DNA from: AP-15 sp963712825
GTDB lineage: Bacteria; Pseudomonadota; Alphaproteobacteria; ATCC43930; CGMCC-115725
Direction of reading: 5' to 3'
NCBI GenBank assembly: GCA_963712825.1
Contig: CAVQJP010000011.1
Location: 248,001-312,000, forward strand
DNA: 64,000 nucleotides
The notes below the pieces were generated by a model. That model was not told the DNA's origin. It saw nothing but the letters and a program-made list of their open reading frames with translations, and searched no databases. Below are positions 37,477 through 46,267 of this stretch, one piece after another (the first letter of the stretch is position 1; every line of letters begins with the position of its first letter). The translations under genes and the position numbers were made by a program.

Positions 37477-38145
37477 ATGATCTCGATCATCGAGCAGATG
37501 ACGATACCGGCGCCGCTCGACGCGGTGTGGCCGATGTTGCGCGATCCCTCGCTCGTCGCCTCTTGCATTCCCGGCGCCGCCTTGACCGCTTCCGGCGAGG
37601 GCGGGTCTTACCAGGGTACGATGCGGGTCAAGTTTGGTCCGACCGTCGCGATTTTTCGCGGCGAGGCGACGCTCACTTATGATGACGTGGCGCGGCGCTG
37701 CACGATCGAGGGGCGCGGGATCGACGGTCGCGGTGCCTCGCGCGCGCTCGCCGCAGGTGTTGTGACCGCAACCGGGGCCGAGGCGACACTGCTCAAAGTA
37801 GAGGGCAATTTCAACGTTACCGGGCCGCTCGAAACCTTTGCCAATGCCGGCGGCGTGCATCTCGCCCGCGCGCTGCTGGCGGAATTCGCCGGCAACATGG
37901 CGCGGCTCGCGGCGGAACGGACGGCCCAGGCGGCCGGGACGGAACGGCAGTCTGTTCCTCCCGGCCCCGCTGACACGGGTCCTTCCCCCTCCCCGCTCGG
38001 CGGGGAACGGGCTGGAAGGACGGGCACCCCACCCCCAATCGCACCCCCACCGGTCGCCGCCGAACTGCGCGGCGGGGCGTTGCTGTGGCGCGCCATTCTC
38101 AGCTGGCTCAAACACCTCATTTTCGCCAAAGGAAACACCGGATGA
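37477..38145 (+). CDS. CoxG-like SRPBCC family protein (CO dehydrogenase subunit G type)
   Basis: A 222-residue protein. The first 145 residues form a CoxG/SRPBCC domain (IEQMTIPAPLDAVWPMLRDP, SLVASCIPGAALTASG, GTMRVKFGPTVAIFRGEA). A proline-rich linker (PPGPADTGPSPSPLGGERA) then leads to a short hydrophobic helix near the C-terminus (LLWRAILSWLKHLIF), which may anchor it to the membrane. In carboxydotrophs CoxG recruits CO dehydrogenase to the membrane. No molybdenum hydroxylase genes are here; instead it overlaps the next thiamine-diphosphate enzyme gene by four bases (ATGA), an unusual pairing. Confidence 0.82.
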   Translation: MISIIEQMTIPAPLDAVWPMLRDPSLVASCIPGAALTASGEGGSYQGTMRVKFGPTVAIFRGEATLTYDDVARRCTIEGRGIDGRGASRALAAGVVTATGAEATLLKVEGNFNVTGPLETFANAGGVHLARALLAEFAGNMARLAAERTAQAAGTERQSVPPGPADTGPSPSPLGGERAGRTGTPPPIAPPPVAAELRGGALLWRAILSWLKHLIFAKGNTG

Positions 38146-39806
38146 GCGACAATCAGGTCTCCGATATCCTTGCGCAAGCTTTCGCGGCCGAGGGTGTCGA
38201 CACCCTGTTCACTCTAATGGGCGACGCCAACATGTACTGGTCGGCGGCGATGGCCGACACGCAGCAGGTTACGCTGATCCACGCCCGCCACGAGCATTGC
38301 GCGGTCGCCATGGCCGACGGTTACGCCCGCGCGTCCGGCAAAGTCGGTGTTGCCTCGGTTACCTGTGGCCCCGGCTTCACCCAGATCATGACTGCGCTGA
38401 CGATGGCGACCCGCGGCAATGCGCCGGTCGTGGTTTTTTCCGGTGACGCGCCGATAAACGCGTCCTGGTATATGCAGCAGATCGATCAGGCGCCGCTGGC
38501 GCTCGCGACCGGAGCGCATCACGTGCCGATCCGCACCATCGATCGGGCGCTCGACTGCGTCCGCGAGGCGTTCTATATCGCCCGCGCCGAACGCCGCCCA
38601 GTGGTGCTGAGCGTGCCGCTCGACCTGCAAAAGGAGGCTTTTCCCTATCTTCCCGACTACACGCCGTCGACCGAGCTTATGCCCCGCGCGCAGGTGATCC
38701 CGCCCGACCCAGCTTTAGTTGACGAGGTCGTGGCGATGATTGCCGAAGCCGAGCGGCCGGTGGTGATCGGCGGTCGAGGCGCGATCTGGTCGGGCGCGCG
38801 TCAGGCGCTCGAGGTCCTGGCCGAGGAGAGCGGCGCGCTGCTGGCGACGACCTTGCTCGGCAAGGGTCTGTTCGACGGCAACCCGTTCGCGCTCGACATT
38901 GCCGGGACCTTTGCGACGGATCTCGGCCGCGAGTTCTTTGCCGAAAGCGATCTGGTAATCGGCGCCGGCGCCGGGCTCGGCCATTACACGACTGAAGGGG
39001 GCTATCTCTATCCGAACGCCAAAGTCGTGCAGATCGACATCAACCCCCGTGGGTTGTGGCAGGGGGTCAAGACCGCCGATCTCCATGTTCGCGCCGACGC
39101 TCGTGCCACCGCCGAGGCGATCACCCGGCGGCTGCGCGACCGCTCAATTCGCCGGCCGGGCTGGCGCAGCAATGCGGTCGCGGCGCGGATCGCAGCCGAG
39201 ATCCCCGACGCCAAGGAATTCCCGGTGACGCCGGGCACACTCGACCCGCGGGAGGTGGTGCGCGAGCTCGACGCCGCGGTGCCGAAGGACTGGGACGTCA
39301 TCGTCGCCGGCGGTCACTGCTTCGGCTTTGCGATGACGCATCTAAAAGGCCGGCCTGCCGGCAAATATCATACCCCCCTCGACTTCGGGGCAATCGGCTC
39401 GGGGCTGTCGGCGGCGATCGGGGTCGCGGTCGCGCGCGGCAGTGACAAAATAATGCTGATCGACGGCGACGGCAGCCTTTATCAGCATATCCAGGAACTG
39501 GAGACGGCACGCCGTCACGGGTTGAAGTTGCTGATCTGCATCCTGAACGATGGCGGCTACGGTGCTGAATCCCACAAATTCCGCGCTTACGGGATCAATC
39601 CGGAGCACGCTATCCACGGCCGCGGCGACATTGCGGCGATCGCCCGCGGCTTTGGGCTCAACGCCGCCAAGGTGACGGAAATGGGACAGCTCGACCGCCT
39701 GTTCCGTGAGCACCGGCAAGCGCCGGGCAGCACGCTGTGGGATGTGCATATCGACGATCTGATCCCATCCCGCAATTACCGCCGCGTCCATTACGGCGAG
39801 GCGTGA
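38142..39806 (+). CDS. thiamine-diphosphate-dependent enzyme (acetolactate synthase-like)
   Basis: A 554-residue member of the same superfamily as the gene at 8757 but of a different subgroup. Glu51 in ARHEHCAVAMADGYARASG activates the cofactor. The central domain includes AERPVVIGGRGAIWSGARQA. LIDGDGSLYQHIQELETARR with ICILNDGGYGAE binds the diphosphate through Mg2+. ATG 38142 overlaps the stop of the CoxG-like gene. The substrate is unknown; homologues are commonly labelled thiamine pyrophosphate-binding protein. A 656-base non-coding region with a terminator follows. Confidence 0.87.
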   Translation: MSDNQVSDILAQAFAAEGVDTLFTLMGDANMYWSAAMADTQQVTLIHARHEHCAVAMADGYARASGKVGVASVTCGPGFTQIMTALTMATRGNAPVVVFSGDAPINASWYMQQIDQAPLALATGAHHVPIRTIDRALDCVREAFYIARAERRPVVLSVPLDLQKEAFPYLPDYTPSTELMPRAQVIPPDPALVDEVVAMIAEAERPVVIGGRGAIWSGARQALEVLAEESGALLATTLLGKGLFDGNPFALDIAGTFATDLGREFFAESDLVIGAGAGLGHYTTEGGYLYPNAKVVQIDINPRGLWQGVKTADLHVRADARATAEAITRRLRDRSIRRPGWRSNAVAARIAAEIPDAKEFPVTPGTLDPREVVRELDAAVPKDWDVIVAGGHCFGFAMTHLKGRPAGKYHTPLDFGAIGSGLSAAIGVAVARGSDKIMLIDGDGSLYQHIQELETARRHGLKLLICILNDGGYGAESHKFRAYGINPEHAIHGRGDIAAIARGFGLNAAKVTEMGQLDRLFREHRQAPGSTLWDVHIDDLIPSRNYRRVHYGEA

Positions 39807-40462
39807 GCCGTGCTCTCCCGCTGGGAGATCGGTGCTCCATAGCACTCAGCCGGGCACGTCACGGTAGCCGACTCTCCGAGCTGCCGCGCTTTTCGTTTGC
39901 GATGATGGAAAAGAGCTAATCAATTGCTGTGGCTTGGAACTCGACCCGGTTTGCGGCGTTAGGCTGAACAGGCGGGGGGCCGGGCGCCCGCCTTATTCCT
40001 CAGCCCGGCTTGGCAAAGTCTCCCTGTCGCGGGTTTGCCACCCGCAAACTAGCCGGGGTCGGCCTTGCCGACGCCCGGCTCTTTTACTTGCGGACTGGCC
40101 CGAAGCATCGCATCCCTGGCACTGATTTTTGGCGCGCCGATTGGTTGCTGCGCCGAAACCGTATCCTTATCGACACACGCAGTGTCCGTTTGCGGCGAGG
40201 CCGCCGTCACCCGCCGAAAGCATATCGCTCTCCCCAGATCGCTTCTTTGTCCGCTGGAGCCCAACCCTGACGGGCATTGCCTCCATCAGCCGTCTTGCAA
40301 ACCGGCGGGCAATTCGCAAAGATCGATCTTCCACGTCCGGGAAATGCCCGGCCCGAGTTGCGTCGTGTTCCTAGCGGCAATTTGCGCGCATGGTCGTTGT
40401 ATTTCACGGGTACGTTTGACCCATAGACCCACCTGTTCTTTGGACCCCCGGATTTAAAAAAC
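39807..40462. other. long intergenic region upstream of mreB with stacked inverted repeats
   Basis: No credible gene lies in these 656 bases. The stretch 39970-40085 is dense in inverted repeats: AGGCGGG (39970-39976) with CCCGCCT (39987-39993), CCCGGCT (40004-40010) with AGCCGGG (40051-40057), TGGCAAA (40011-40017) with TTTGCCA (40034-40040), and finally the terminator. The remaining 380 bases to mreB presumably hold the rod-operon promoter; a TTGACC at 40417 has no good partner -10. Confidence 0.45.
40051..40085 (+). terminator. intrinsic terminator
   Basis: AGCCGGG then GTCGG pairs with CCGAC, a bulged G and CCCGGCT, giving a 12-pair stem with a five-base loop (CCTTG), followed directly by CTTTT on the plus strand. 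It lies 244 bases after the thiamine-diphosphate enzyme gene and 377 bases before mreB. Confidence 0.6.
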
Positions 40463-41503
40463 ATGTTTGGACGTATGTTGGGCTTGCTGTCCGCCGACAT
40501 GGCGATCGACCTTGGGACGGCCAACACCCTCGTCTATGTGAAGGGACGAGGCATCGTCCTCAACGAACCGTCCGTGGTTGCCATCGCCAACGTCAGGGGA
40601 AGAAAACAGGTGTTGGCGGTCGGGGAAGAAGCCAAAATGATGCTCGGCCGCACGCCCGGTTTCATCCAGGCGATCCGGCCGCTGCGCGACGGCGTCATCG
40701 CCGATTTCGAAGTCACGGAAGAGATGATCAAGCATTTCATCCGCAAAGTTCACAACCGCCGCAGCTTCGCCACCCCGCAAATCGTCGTCTGCGTCCCGTC
40801 GGGCTCGACCGCGGTAGAACGACGTGCGATCCAAGAATCAGCCGAGAGCGCCGGCGCCCGGCGCGTGTTTTTGATCGAAGAACCGATGGCGGCGGCGATC
40901 GGCGCCGGCCTTCCGGTCACCGAGCCTACCGGGTCGATGGTGGTCGATGTCGGCGGCGGGACAACCGAGGTCGCGGTGCTGTCTTTGGGCGGCATCGTCT
41001 ATTGCCGGTCGGTTCGGGTTGGCGGCGACAAGATGGACGAGGCGGTCATCGCTTATATCCGTCGCAACCATAACCTGTTGGTTGGCGAGAGCAGCGCCGA
41101 GCGGATCAAAAAAGAAATCGGCTCGGCCTGTATGCCCGAAGATGGCGAGGGGCGGGTTATGGAGATAAAAGGCCGCGACCTGATGAACGGCGTCCCAAAG
41201 GAAGTTGTGATCAGCGAGCGCCAGATCTCCGAGAGCCTGGCCGAACCGGTCGGCTCGATCGTCGAGGCGGTCAAGGTCGCTCTCGAACATACGGCCCCTG
41301 AACTTGCCGCCGATATTGTCGACAAGGGGATTGTGTTGACCGGAGGCGGCGCGTTGCTTGGCAATCTCGACTTGGTGTTGCGCCACGCCACCGGGCTGCC
41401 GGTTTCGATCGCGGACGATCCGTTGAGCTGTGTCGCCCTCGGGACGGGCAGAACACTAGAAGAAATGAAGACGCTAAAGTCGGTGTTAATCAACACATGG
41501 TGA
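40463..41503 (+). CDS. mreB: rod shape-determining protein MreB
   Basis: This 346-residue actin homologue assembles in membrane-bound filaments that guide lateral wall synthesis. The nucleotide-binding phosphate loops are DLGTANTLVY (from residue 16) and VDVGGGTTEVAVLS (about 160); VLTGGGALLGN (about 291) is the adenosine motif. The N-terminal FGRMLGLLSADMA is the amphipathic membrane-binding part. ATG 40463 has a weak ribosome site. It opens the mreB-mreC-mreD-mrdA-rodA operon; a promoter must lie in the long region upstream, after the terminator at 40085. Confidence 0.97.
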   Translation: MFGRMLGLLSADMAIDLGTANTLVYVKGRGIVLNEPSVVAIANVRGRKQVLAVGEEAKMMLGRTPGFIQAIRPLRDGVIADFEVTEEMIKHFIRKVHNRRSFATPQIVVCVPSGSTAVERRAIQESAESAGARRVFLIEEPMAAAIGAGLPVTEPTGSMVVDVGGGTTEVAVLSLGGIVYCRSVRVGGDKMDEAVIAYIRRNHNLLVGESSAERIKKEIGSACMPEDGEGRVMEIKGRDLMNGVPKEVVISERQISESLAEPVGSIVEAVKVALEHTAPELAADIVDKGIVLTGGGALLGNLDLVLRHATGLPVSIADDPLSCVALGTGRTLEEMKTLKSVLINTW

Positions 41504-41645
41504 GGTCGTCCCGTCGGGAACGCTCGGTGTTGCGCGGCTTCATGAATGCCGGCAACGCCACGATTTCGGCGAAGCCCCGTGCTCCGGCCCGCGGCAGGCG
41601 CTCAAAGCGCCGAACGACGCGGCGGGACCGACAGAATGTGACTTC

Positions 41646-42527
41646 GTGATCCGGCGCACCGCATTTCGTCGGTCCTCGGCGCAGCGGGTAATCGTTCCGC
41701 TCCTTGTTATGGTGTCGACGGTCATGATCATCCTGGGCAAAATCGACCAGGTCGCGTTCCGGTCCCTCCGCATTTCAATGTCCGACGAAGCCGTGCCGGT
41801 GCTGAAGGGGTTAGCGCGCCCGATCGAAGGAATCGAGAGTTATCTCGATCGGGCCCGCGGGTTAGTGGACACCTACCAGGCTAATCTCCGTCTGATTGAG
41901 GAAAACAAAAGATTGGTGCATTGGCAGCAGACGGCGCTGGGCTTAGCATCCGAAAATGCGCAATTACGCGATTTGTTGAAGCTTACGCCACAATCCGCAG
42001 TCTCCTTTGCAACCGCCAGGGTCATAGCCAGTTCCGGAGGCGCCTTCCTACGCGAGCTTCTGGTCGATGCCGGCACCGTAAACGGCATCGCGCGTGGCCA
42101 GGCCGCGATCACCGGCGAGGGCCTGATGGGCAGAGTTTGCGAGGTAGGCACCCGTTCGGCGCGCGTGCTGTTGATCGGCGATTTGAATTCTCGTGTGCCG
42201 GTAATCGTCGAGCGGTCGCGCCAGCGGGCGATCCTGGCCGGCGACAATTCCGAGCGGCCGATGCTGTTGTACCTCGATCCCGCCGGGCCGGTGAAAATCG
42301 GGGACCGTATCGTGACCTCGGGGGAAGGCGGTGTGTTCCCGCCGGGTCTTCCGGTCGGCATCGTCGGCGCGGTCGATCGCGGACCGCCCCGTATCGTGCC
42401 TTTCGTCGAGGCGTCGCGAGCCGAATATGTCCGCATTGTCGATTACGGTTTTGCCGACATGCTGCCGAACCCGGCAACAGCCGCTGCAACTGCGAGACCG
42501 GCGACCGTCGCCGGATCGCGTCGCTGA
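41646..42527 (+). CDS. mreC: rod shape-determining protein MreC
   Basis: A 293-residue protein with a single membrane anchor (VIVPLLVMVSTVMIIL), a periplasmic coiled coil (about residues 60-110, LRLIEENKRLVHWQQ) and the beta-barrel MreC core (ARVIASSGGAFLRELLVDAG, GLMGRVCEVGTRSARVLLI, PVGIVGAVDRG). It links MreB and MreD to PBP2. The start is GTG 41646, 142 bases after mreB; that gap contains a small GGCGCT/AGCGCC hairpin but no U-run. The stop is seven bases before mreD. Confidence 0.92.
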   Translation: MIRRTAFRRSSAQRVIVPLLVMVSTVMIILGKIDQVAFRSLRISMSDEAVPVLKGLARPIEGIESYLDRARGLVDTYQANLRLIEENKRLVHWQQTALGLASENAQLRDLLKLTPQSAVSFATARVIASSGGAFLRELLVDAGTVNGIARGQAAITGEGLMGRVCEVGTRSARVLLIGDLNSRVPVIVERSRQRAILAGDNSERPMLLYLDPAGPVKIGDRIVTSGEGGVFPPGLPVGIVGAVDRGPPRIVPFVEASRAEYVRIVDYGFADMLPNPATAAATARPATVAGSRR

Positions 42528-42534
42528 GGCCGGC

Positions 42535-43065
42535 GTGCTGCAGCGAACAGAGACAGTGCCGAAACTGCCGCAATCGGTCCCCGCGGCGGGTCGTCTACTG
42601 CCGGTTGCGACGACGTTGTGTGCAGTGATGCTCGCGGTGGAGCCGGTAAATCTTCCCGGATATATTGCCCTGACCCCTGCCTTCGGGCTGATGACGGTCT
42701 ATCATTGGACCCTCTATCGGCCGGACCTGCTCCCGCCGTTGGCGTTGTTCGGAATTGGCGTCGCCTATGATCTGTTGTCGGGTGGTCCACCGGGTGTGAC
42801 GCCGCTCCTGTTCCTGCTTTCTCGGGGCGCAGTGCTGCGCTGCCGGCGGTGGTTTGTCGATCGGACATTCCCCTTTATATGGGTTGGGTTTGCGGTGCTG
42901 ACCGGCGGGACGATGGTCGGGTTGTGGGTGCTCCGTTCGGTGCTCGCCTTCGAACTCGTCGGACTTGCCGACCTTGTTTTCCGCGCCTGGCTGACGATTT
43001 CGCTTTTTCCGATCGCGAGTTTCCTGCTGGGGCGGGTCCAACACGCTCTGATTGGCGCGGGTTGA
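42535..43065 (+). CDS. mreD: rod shape-determining protein MreD
   Basis: A 176-residue membrane protein with about five hydrophobic segments. YHWTLYRPDLLPPLALFGIG followed by VAYDLLSGGPPGVTPLLFLL is the conserved MreD region. Within the elongasome MreD sits in the inner membrane with MreC. GTG 42535 lies seven bases after the mreC stop and gives the usual MreD length. The stop TGA at 43063-43065 directly abuts the ATG of mrdA. Confidence 0.88.
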   Translation: MLQRTETVPKLPQSVPAAGRLLPVATTLCAVMLAVEPVNLPGYIALTPAFGLMTVYHWTLYRPDLLPPLALFGIGVAYDLLSGGPPGVTPLLFLLSRGAVLRCRRWFVDRTFPFIWVGFAVLTGGTMVGLWVLRSVLAFELVGLADLVFRAWLTISLFPIASFLLGRVQHALIGAG

Positions 43066-45012
43066 ATGCCGTCGAAGGATGCGCTGCCCGATACTGGCGC
43101 TCGAGGGCAAGCTCAAAGAAATCGCCATTTCAGCCGTCGCGTGGCGGTCCTCGCGAGCGGCCAGGCGCTGCTGCTTGCTGTGCTCTTCGGTCGGCTGTAT
43201 CAGCTTCAGGTAGTCGATTCCGACCGCTACAAAATGCTGGCCGATCAAAACCGGATCAATTTGCGGCTCATACCCCCGCCGCGCGGTCGCATCCTCGATC
43301 GCTTCGGCATTCCGCTCGCCGACAACCGACAAGACTATCACCTGGTAATTGTCGCCGAGCAGGCGAGGAATGTTGAGGCGACGCTCGGCGCCGTCGCCGG
43401 CTTGATCGAGCTTGGGGAAGCGGATCGCTATCGAGTCCTGCGAGAGGTGCGGCGCCGACACTCTTTCGTCCCGGTCGTGATCCGCAACAATCTTAGCTGG
43501 GACGAAATGGCCAGGATCGAGCTTGCCGTGCCCGAATTGCCGGGAATTTCCATCGAACAAGGGCTCACGCGGAACTATCCATTTCAAAAGACGACGGCGC
43601 ATGCCGTCGGATATGTCGCGGAGGTTTCAGAGCAGGAGCTCGACGGCGACCCGCTGCTCGAGCTGCCGGACTTCCGCGTTGGCAAAACTGGGGTCGAGAA
43701 GTCGGAGGATTTGGCGCTGCGAGGCGCTGCGGGAATCCGTCAAGTCGAAGTGAACGCCTTTGGCCGCGTGGTGCGGGAGCTTGCACAGCGCGACGCCGAG
43801 CCTGGACTGGATGTCGTGCTTGGGCTCGACACGGCAATGCAGACATTTGCCACCCTCCGCTGCGCCGACGAGCAAAGCGTCTCATGCGTCCTGCTCGATG
43901 CCGAAAGTGGTGAGATACTCGCCCTGGTGTCCAGTCCGAGCTTTGATCCGGGCGCCTTTGCCGACGGCCTCAGTCCTGCGGTATGGCAACAGCTGTCGAC
44001 GGATCCTCGCCATCCGCTATCGAACAAGGTGATTGCCGGGGTCTACCCGCCGGGTTCGACATTCAAACCGGCGGTGGCGCTCGCCGCGCTGACCGCGGGG
44101 GTGCTGACGCCAGACACCAGGATTACCTGCACCGGGCAGCTCCAGCTTGGCAACGCAGTGTTTCATTGTTGGCGGCATGGCGGTCACGGCACGCTGCGTT
44201 TGCGTGATGCAATCAAAAAGTCTTGTGACGTCTTCTTTTATGAAACCGCCCGGCGGCTGGGCATCGACCGGCTCGCGACAATGGCGGATCGTCTCGGCTA
44301 TGGCGCTCCCGTAGGCGTCGACATTCCGGGCGAAAGGGGCGGCCTGATCCCGACCCGCGCCTGGAAACTCGCGACCACCGGCATCCCCTGGCAGCAGGGC
44401 GAGACCGTGATTGCGGGGATCGGCCAGGGATCCGTCCTCGCCACCCCTCTGCAAATTGCCACAATGGTCGGACGTCTTGTCTCCGGCCGCGCCGTAATAC
44501 CTCATTTGGTCCGCAAAGGCGGTGTTGTGTCCCAAATTGGAGGTGTGGATGAAATTGAGTTTCCGTCCCTCCGGCTCGTACCGGACGCGCGCGCGCTGGT
44601 GCTGGATGGGATGAACGCGGTCGTCAATGAGCCCGGCGGCACCGCGTACGCGGCGCGGATTTCGGAGCCGGGTTTGGCTATGGGCGGCAAATCGGGCACA
44701 TCCCAAGTCCGGCGCATCACCGACTACGAACGTGAGCACGGGCTGCACCGGATCGACGGAATTCCTTGGAAAGAACGCGACCACGCCTTGTTTGTCGGAT
44801 TTGCGCCGGTCGGCGCTCCGCGCTACGTTTGCGCTACCGTAGTCGAGCACGGCGGCGGTGGATCGGCGGTCGCGGCACCGATCGTCCGCGACGTCTTGCG
44901 GGAAGTCCAACAGCGCAACCCGGCACCGCAGGTTTCCAGTAAGGACACGGCGACCCGGTCCGCCGTCGTCAAGCCGGGTGTCGACGCAGCACCCGTCACG
45001 GCGCCGGGGTGA
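43066..45012 (+). CDS. mrdA: penicillin-binding protein 2
   Basis: This 648-residue class B transpeptidase is specific for rod elongation. An N-terminal membrane anchor (VAVLASGQALLLAVLFGRLY) and the pedestal domain (IPPPRGRILDRFGIPLADN) precede the catalytic domain, which has Ser331-x-x-Lys334 in PPGSTFKP, Ser386-Cys-Asp in KKSCDVFFYE (the family's S-x-N/D site) and Lys542-Ser-Gly-Thr. It cross-links peptidoglycan together with RodA. ATG 43066 abuts mreD. Four bases separate its stop from the presumed rodA start. Confidence 0.95.
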   Translation: MPSKDALPDTGARGQAQRNRHFSRRVAVLASGQALLLAVLFGRLYQLQVVDSDRYKMLADQNRINLRLIPPPRGRILDRFGIPLADNRQDYHLVIVAEQARNVEATLGAVAGLIELGEADRYRVLREVRRRHSFVPVVIRNNLSWDEMARIELAVPELPGISIEQGLTRNYPFQKTTAHAVGYVAEVSEQELDGDPLLELPDFRVGKTGVEKSEDLALRGAAGIRQVEVNAFGRVVRELAQRDAEPGLDVVLGLDTAMQTFATLRCADEQSVSCVLLDAESGEILALVSSPSFDPGAFADGLSPAVWQQLSTDPRHPLSNKVIAGVYPPGSTFKPAVALAALTAGVLTPDTRITCTGQLQLGNAVFHCWRHGGHGTLRLRDAIKKSCDVFFYETARRLGIDRLATMADRLGYGAPVGVDIPGERGGLIPTRAWKLATTGIPWQQGETVIAGIGQGSVLATPLQIATMVGRLVSGRAVIPHLVRKGGVVSQIGGVDEIEFPSLRLVPDARALVLDGMNAVVNEPGGTAYAARISEPGLAMGGKSGTSQVRRITDYEREHGLHRIDGIPWKERDHALFVGFAPVGAPRYVCATVVEHGGGGSAVAAPIVRDVLREVQQRNPAPQVSSKDTATRSAVVKPGVDAAPVTAPG

Positions 45013-45016
45013 CTGG

Positions 45017-46171
45017 TTGTTAGGGCCTCCTTCACCTTTCGGGCGAGCAAACCCGCGTTTCTGGACAAGAATCTTCGACATCGAATGGGGTGTGGTGCTT
45101 CTGGTCTCGGTGGTAGCGGGTATCGGCGGAATTACCTTGTATTCATCCGCTGATGGCCATATGCAACCTTGGTCTCTCAAGCATCTAGAACGCTTCGCAA
45201 TTGCCCTGATCCCAATGTTTGGTACTGCACTACTCAGAATTCGTTATTGGTACAAAATTTCATATTGGGGTTATTTTGTTGTCCTGCTGCTAATTCTTGC
45301 TGTGGACCTACGCGGTGTAGTGGGAATGGGGGCGCAGCGCTGGGTGGACCTTGGCATCATTCAGGTCCAGCCATCGGAGTTGATGAGCGCGGCGCTCGTG
45401 TTGGCGCTTGCCCGCTATTTCCACTGCCTCGGTGACGAAAGCGTCACCACGCTTCGCTACCTTGTCCCTCCGGTATTTATGATCATTTTGCCAGTTGCTC
45501 TCGTTCTCAAGCAACCCGATCTCGGGACCGCAGTAATTTTATTCGCCAGTGGGCTAACGTTGTTGTTTATTGCCGGTGTAAAGTTGAGAATTTTTGCGCT
45601 TATGGCTGCAGGCGCAGGAGTCTTGTTTCCGTGGATATGGCGACTTTTGCGTGATTACCAGAAGAGCCGCGTCTATATCTTTTTAGACCCGGACAGCGAC
45701 CCGTTGGGTGCCGGTTATCACATTCTCCAGTCCAAAATTGCGCTGGGCTCAGGGGGTCTGTTCGGAAAGGGATTTCTGCTCGGCACGCAAACTCATTTGA
45801 GCTTTCTGCCGGAAAAGCAAACCGATTTTATATTCACCACCTTGGCCGAAGAATTCGGGCTGCTCGGCGGAGTGATTTTGATAGTCCTTTACGCGTCGAT
45901 GATCACATATGGTTGCGCGATTGCCATACGCAGCCGCAATCGCTTTGGTAAGCTGCTCGGAATCGGGATAGCCAACAATTTGTTTTTGTATGTTTTTATT
46001 AACATAGCGATGGTTACCGGACTGATCCCGGTTGTCGGCGTCCCGCTGCCGCTTATTTCGTACGGGGGAACCGCGATGCTGACCGTGATGTTCGGGTTTG
46101 GCCTGTTGATGAGCGTGTATATCGATCGCGACGTACGGCTCAATCGCGCCGGAGAGGCCCAGCCCGAATAG
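45017..46171 (+). CDS. rodA: peptidoglycan glycosyltransferase RodA
   Basis: A 384-residue SEDS-family polymerase with about ten membrane segments. GAQRWVDLGIIQVQPSELM, LKQPDLGTAVIL, GKGFLLGTQTHLSFLPEKQT, DFIFTTLAEEFGLLGG and PLPLISYGGTAML are the SEDS landmarks; the catalytic aspartate should be in ILPVALVLKQPDLG. TTG 45017 starts just after mrdA and gives normal length; no ATG is placed better. The gene is visibly richer in A+T than mreB or mrdA (21 G+C of 60 at 45241-45300). Confidence 0.93.
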   Translation: MLGPPSPFGRANPRFWTRIFDIEWGVVLLVSVVAGIGGITLYSSADGHMQPWSLKHLERFAIALIPMFGTALLRIRYWYKISYWGYFVVLLLILAVDLRGVVGMGAQRWVDLGIIQVQPSELMSAALVLALARYFHCLGDESVTTLRYLVPPVFMIILPVALVLKQPDLGTAVILFASGLTLLFIAGVKLRIFALMAAGAGVLFPWIWRLLRDYQKSRVYIFLDPDSDPLGAGYHILQSKIALGSGGLFGKGFLLGTQTHLSFLPEKQTDFIFTTLAEEFGLLGGVILIVLYASMITYGCAIAIRSRNRFGKLLGIGIANNLFLYVFINIAMVTGLIPVVGVPLPLISYGGTAMLTVMFGFGLLMSVYIDRDVRLNRAGEAQPE

Positions 46172-46267
46172 GCCGGGATTTTGGTCGCGCACCTCGGTGC
46201 TGCCCCCTAGGATTGTTGCCGGTCAAGGATTGCTGTCGGTCCAAACGCGCCGATGCGGAGAGGGATT

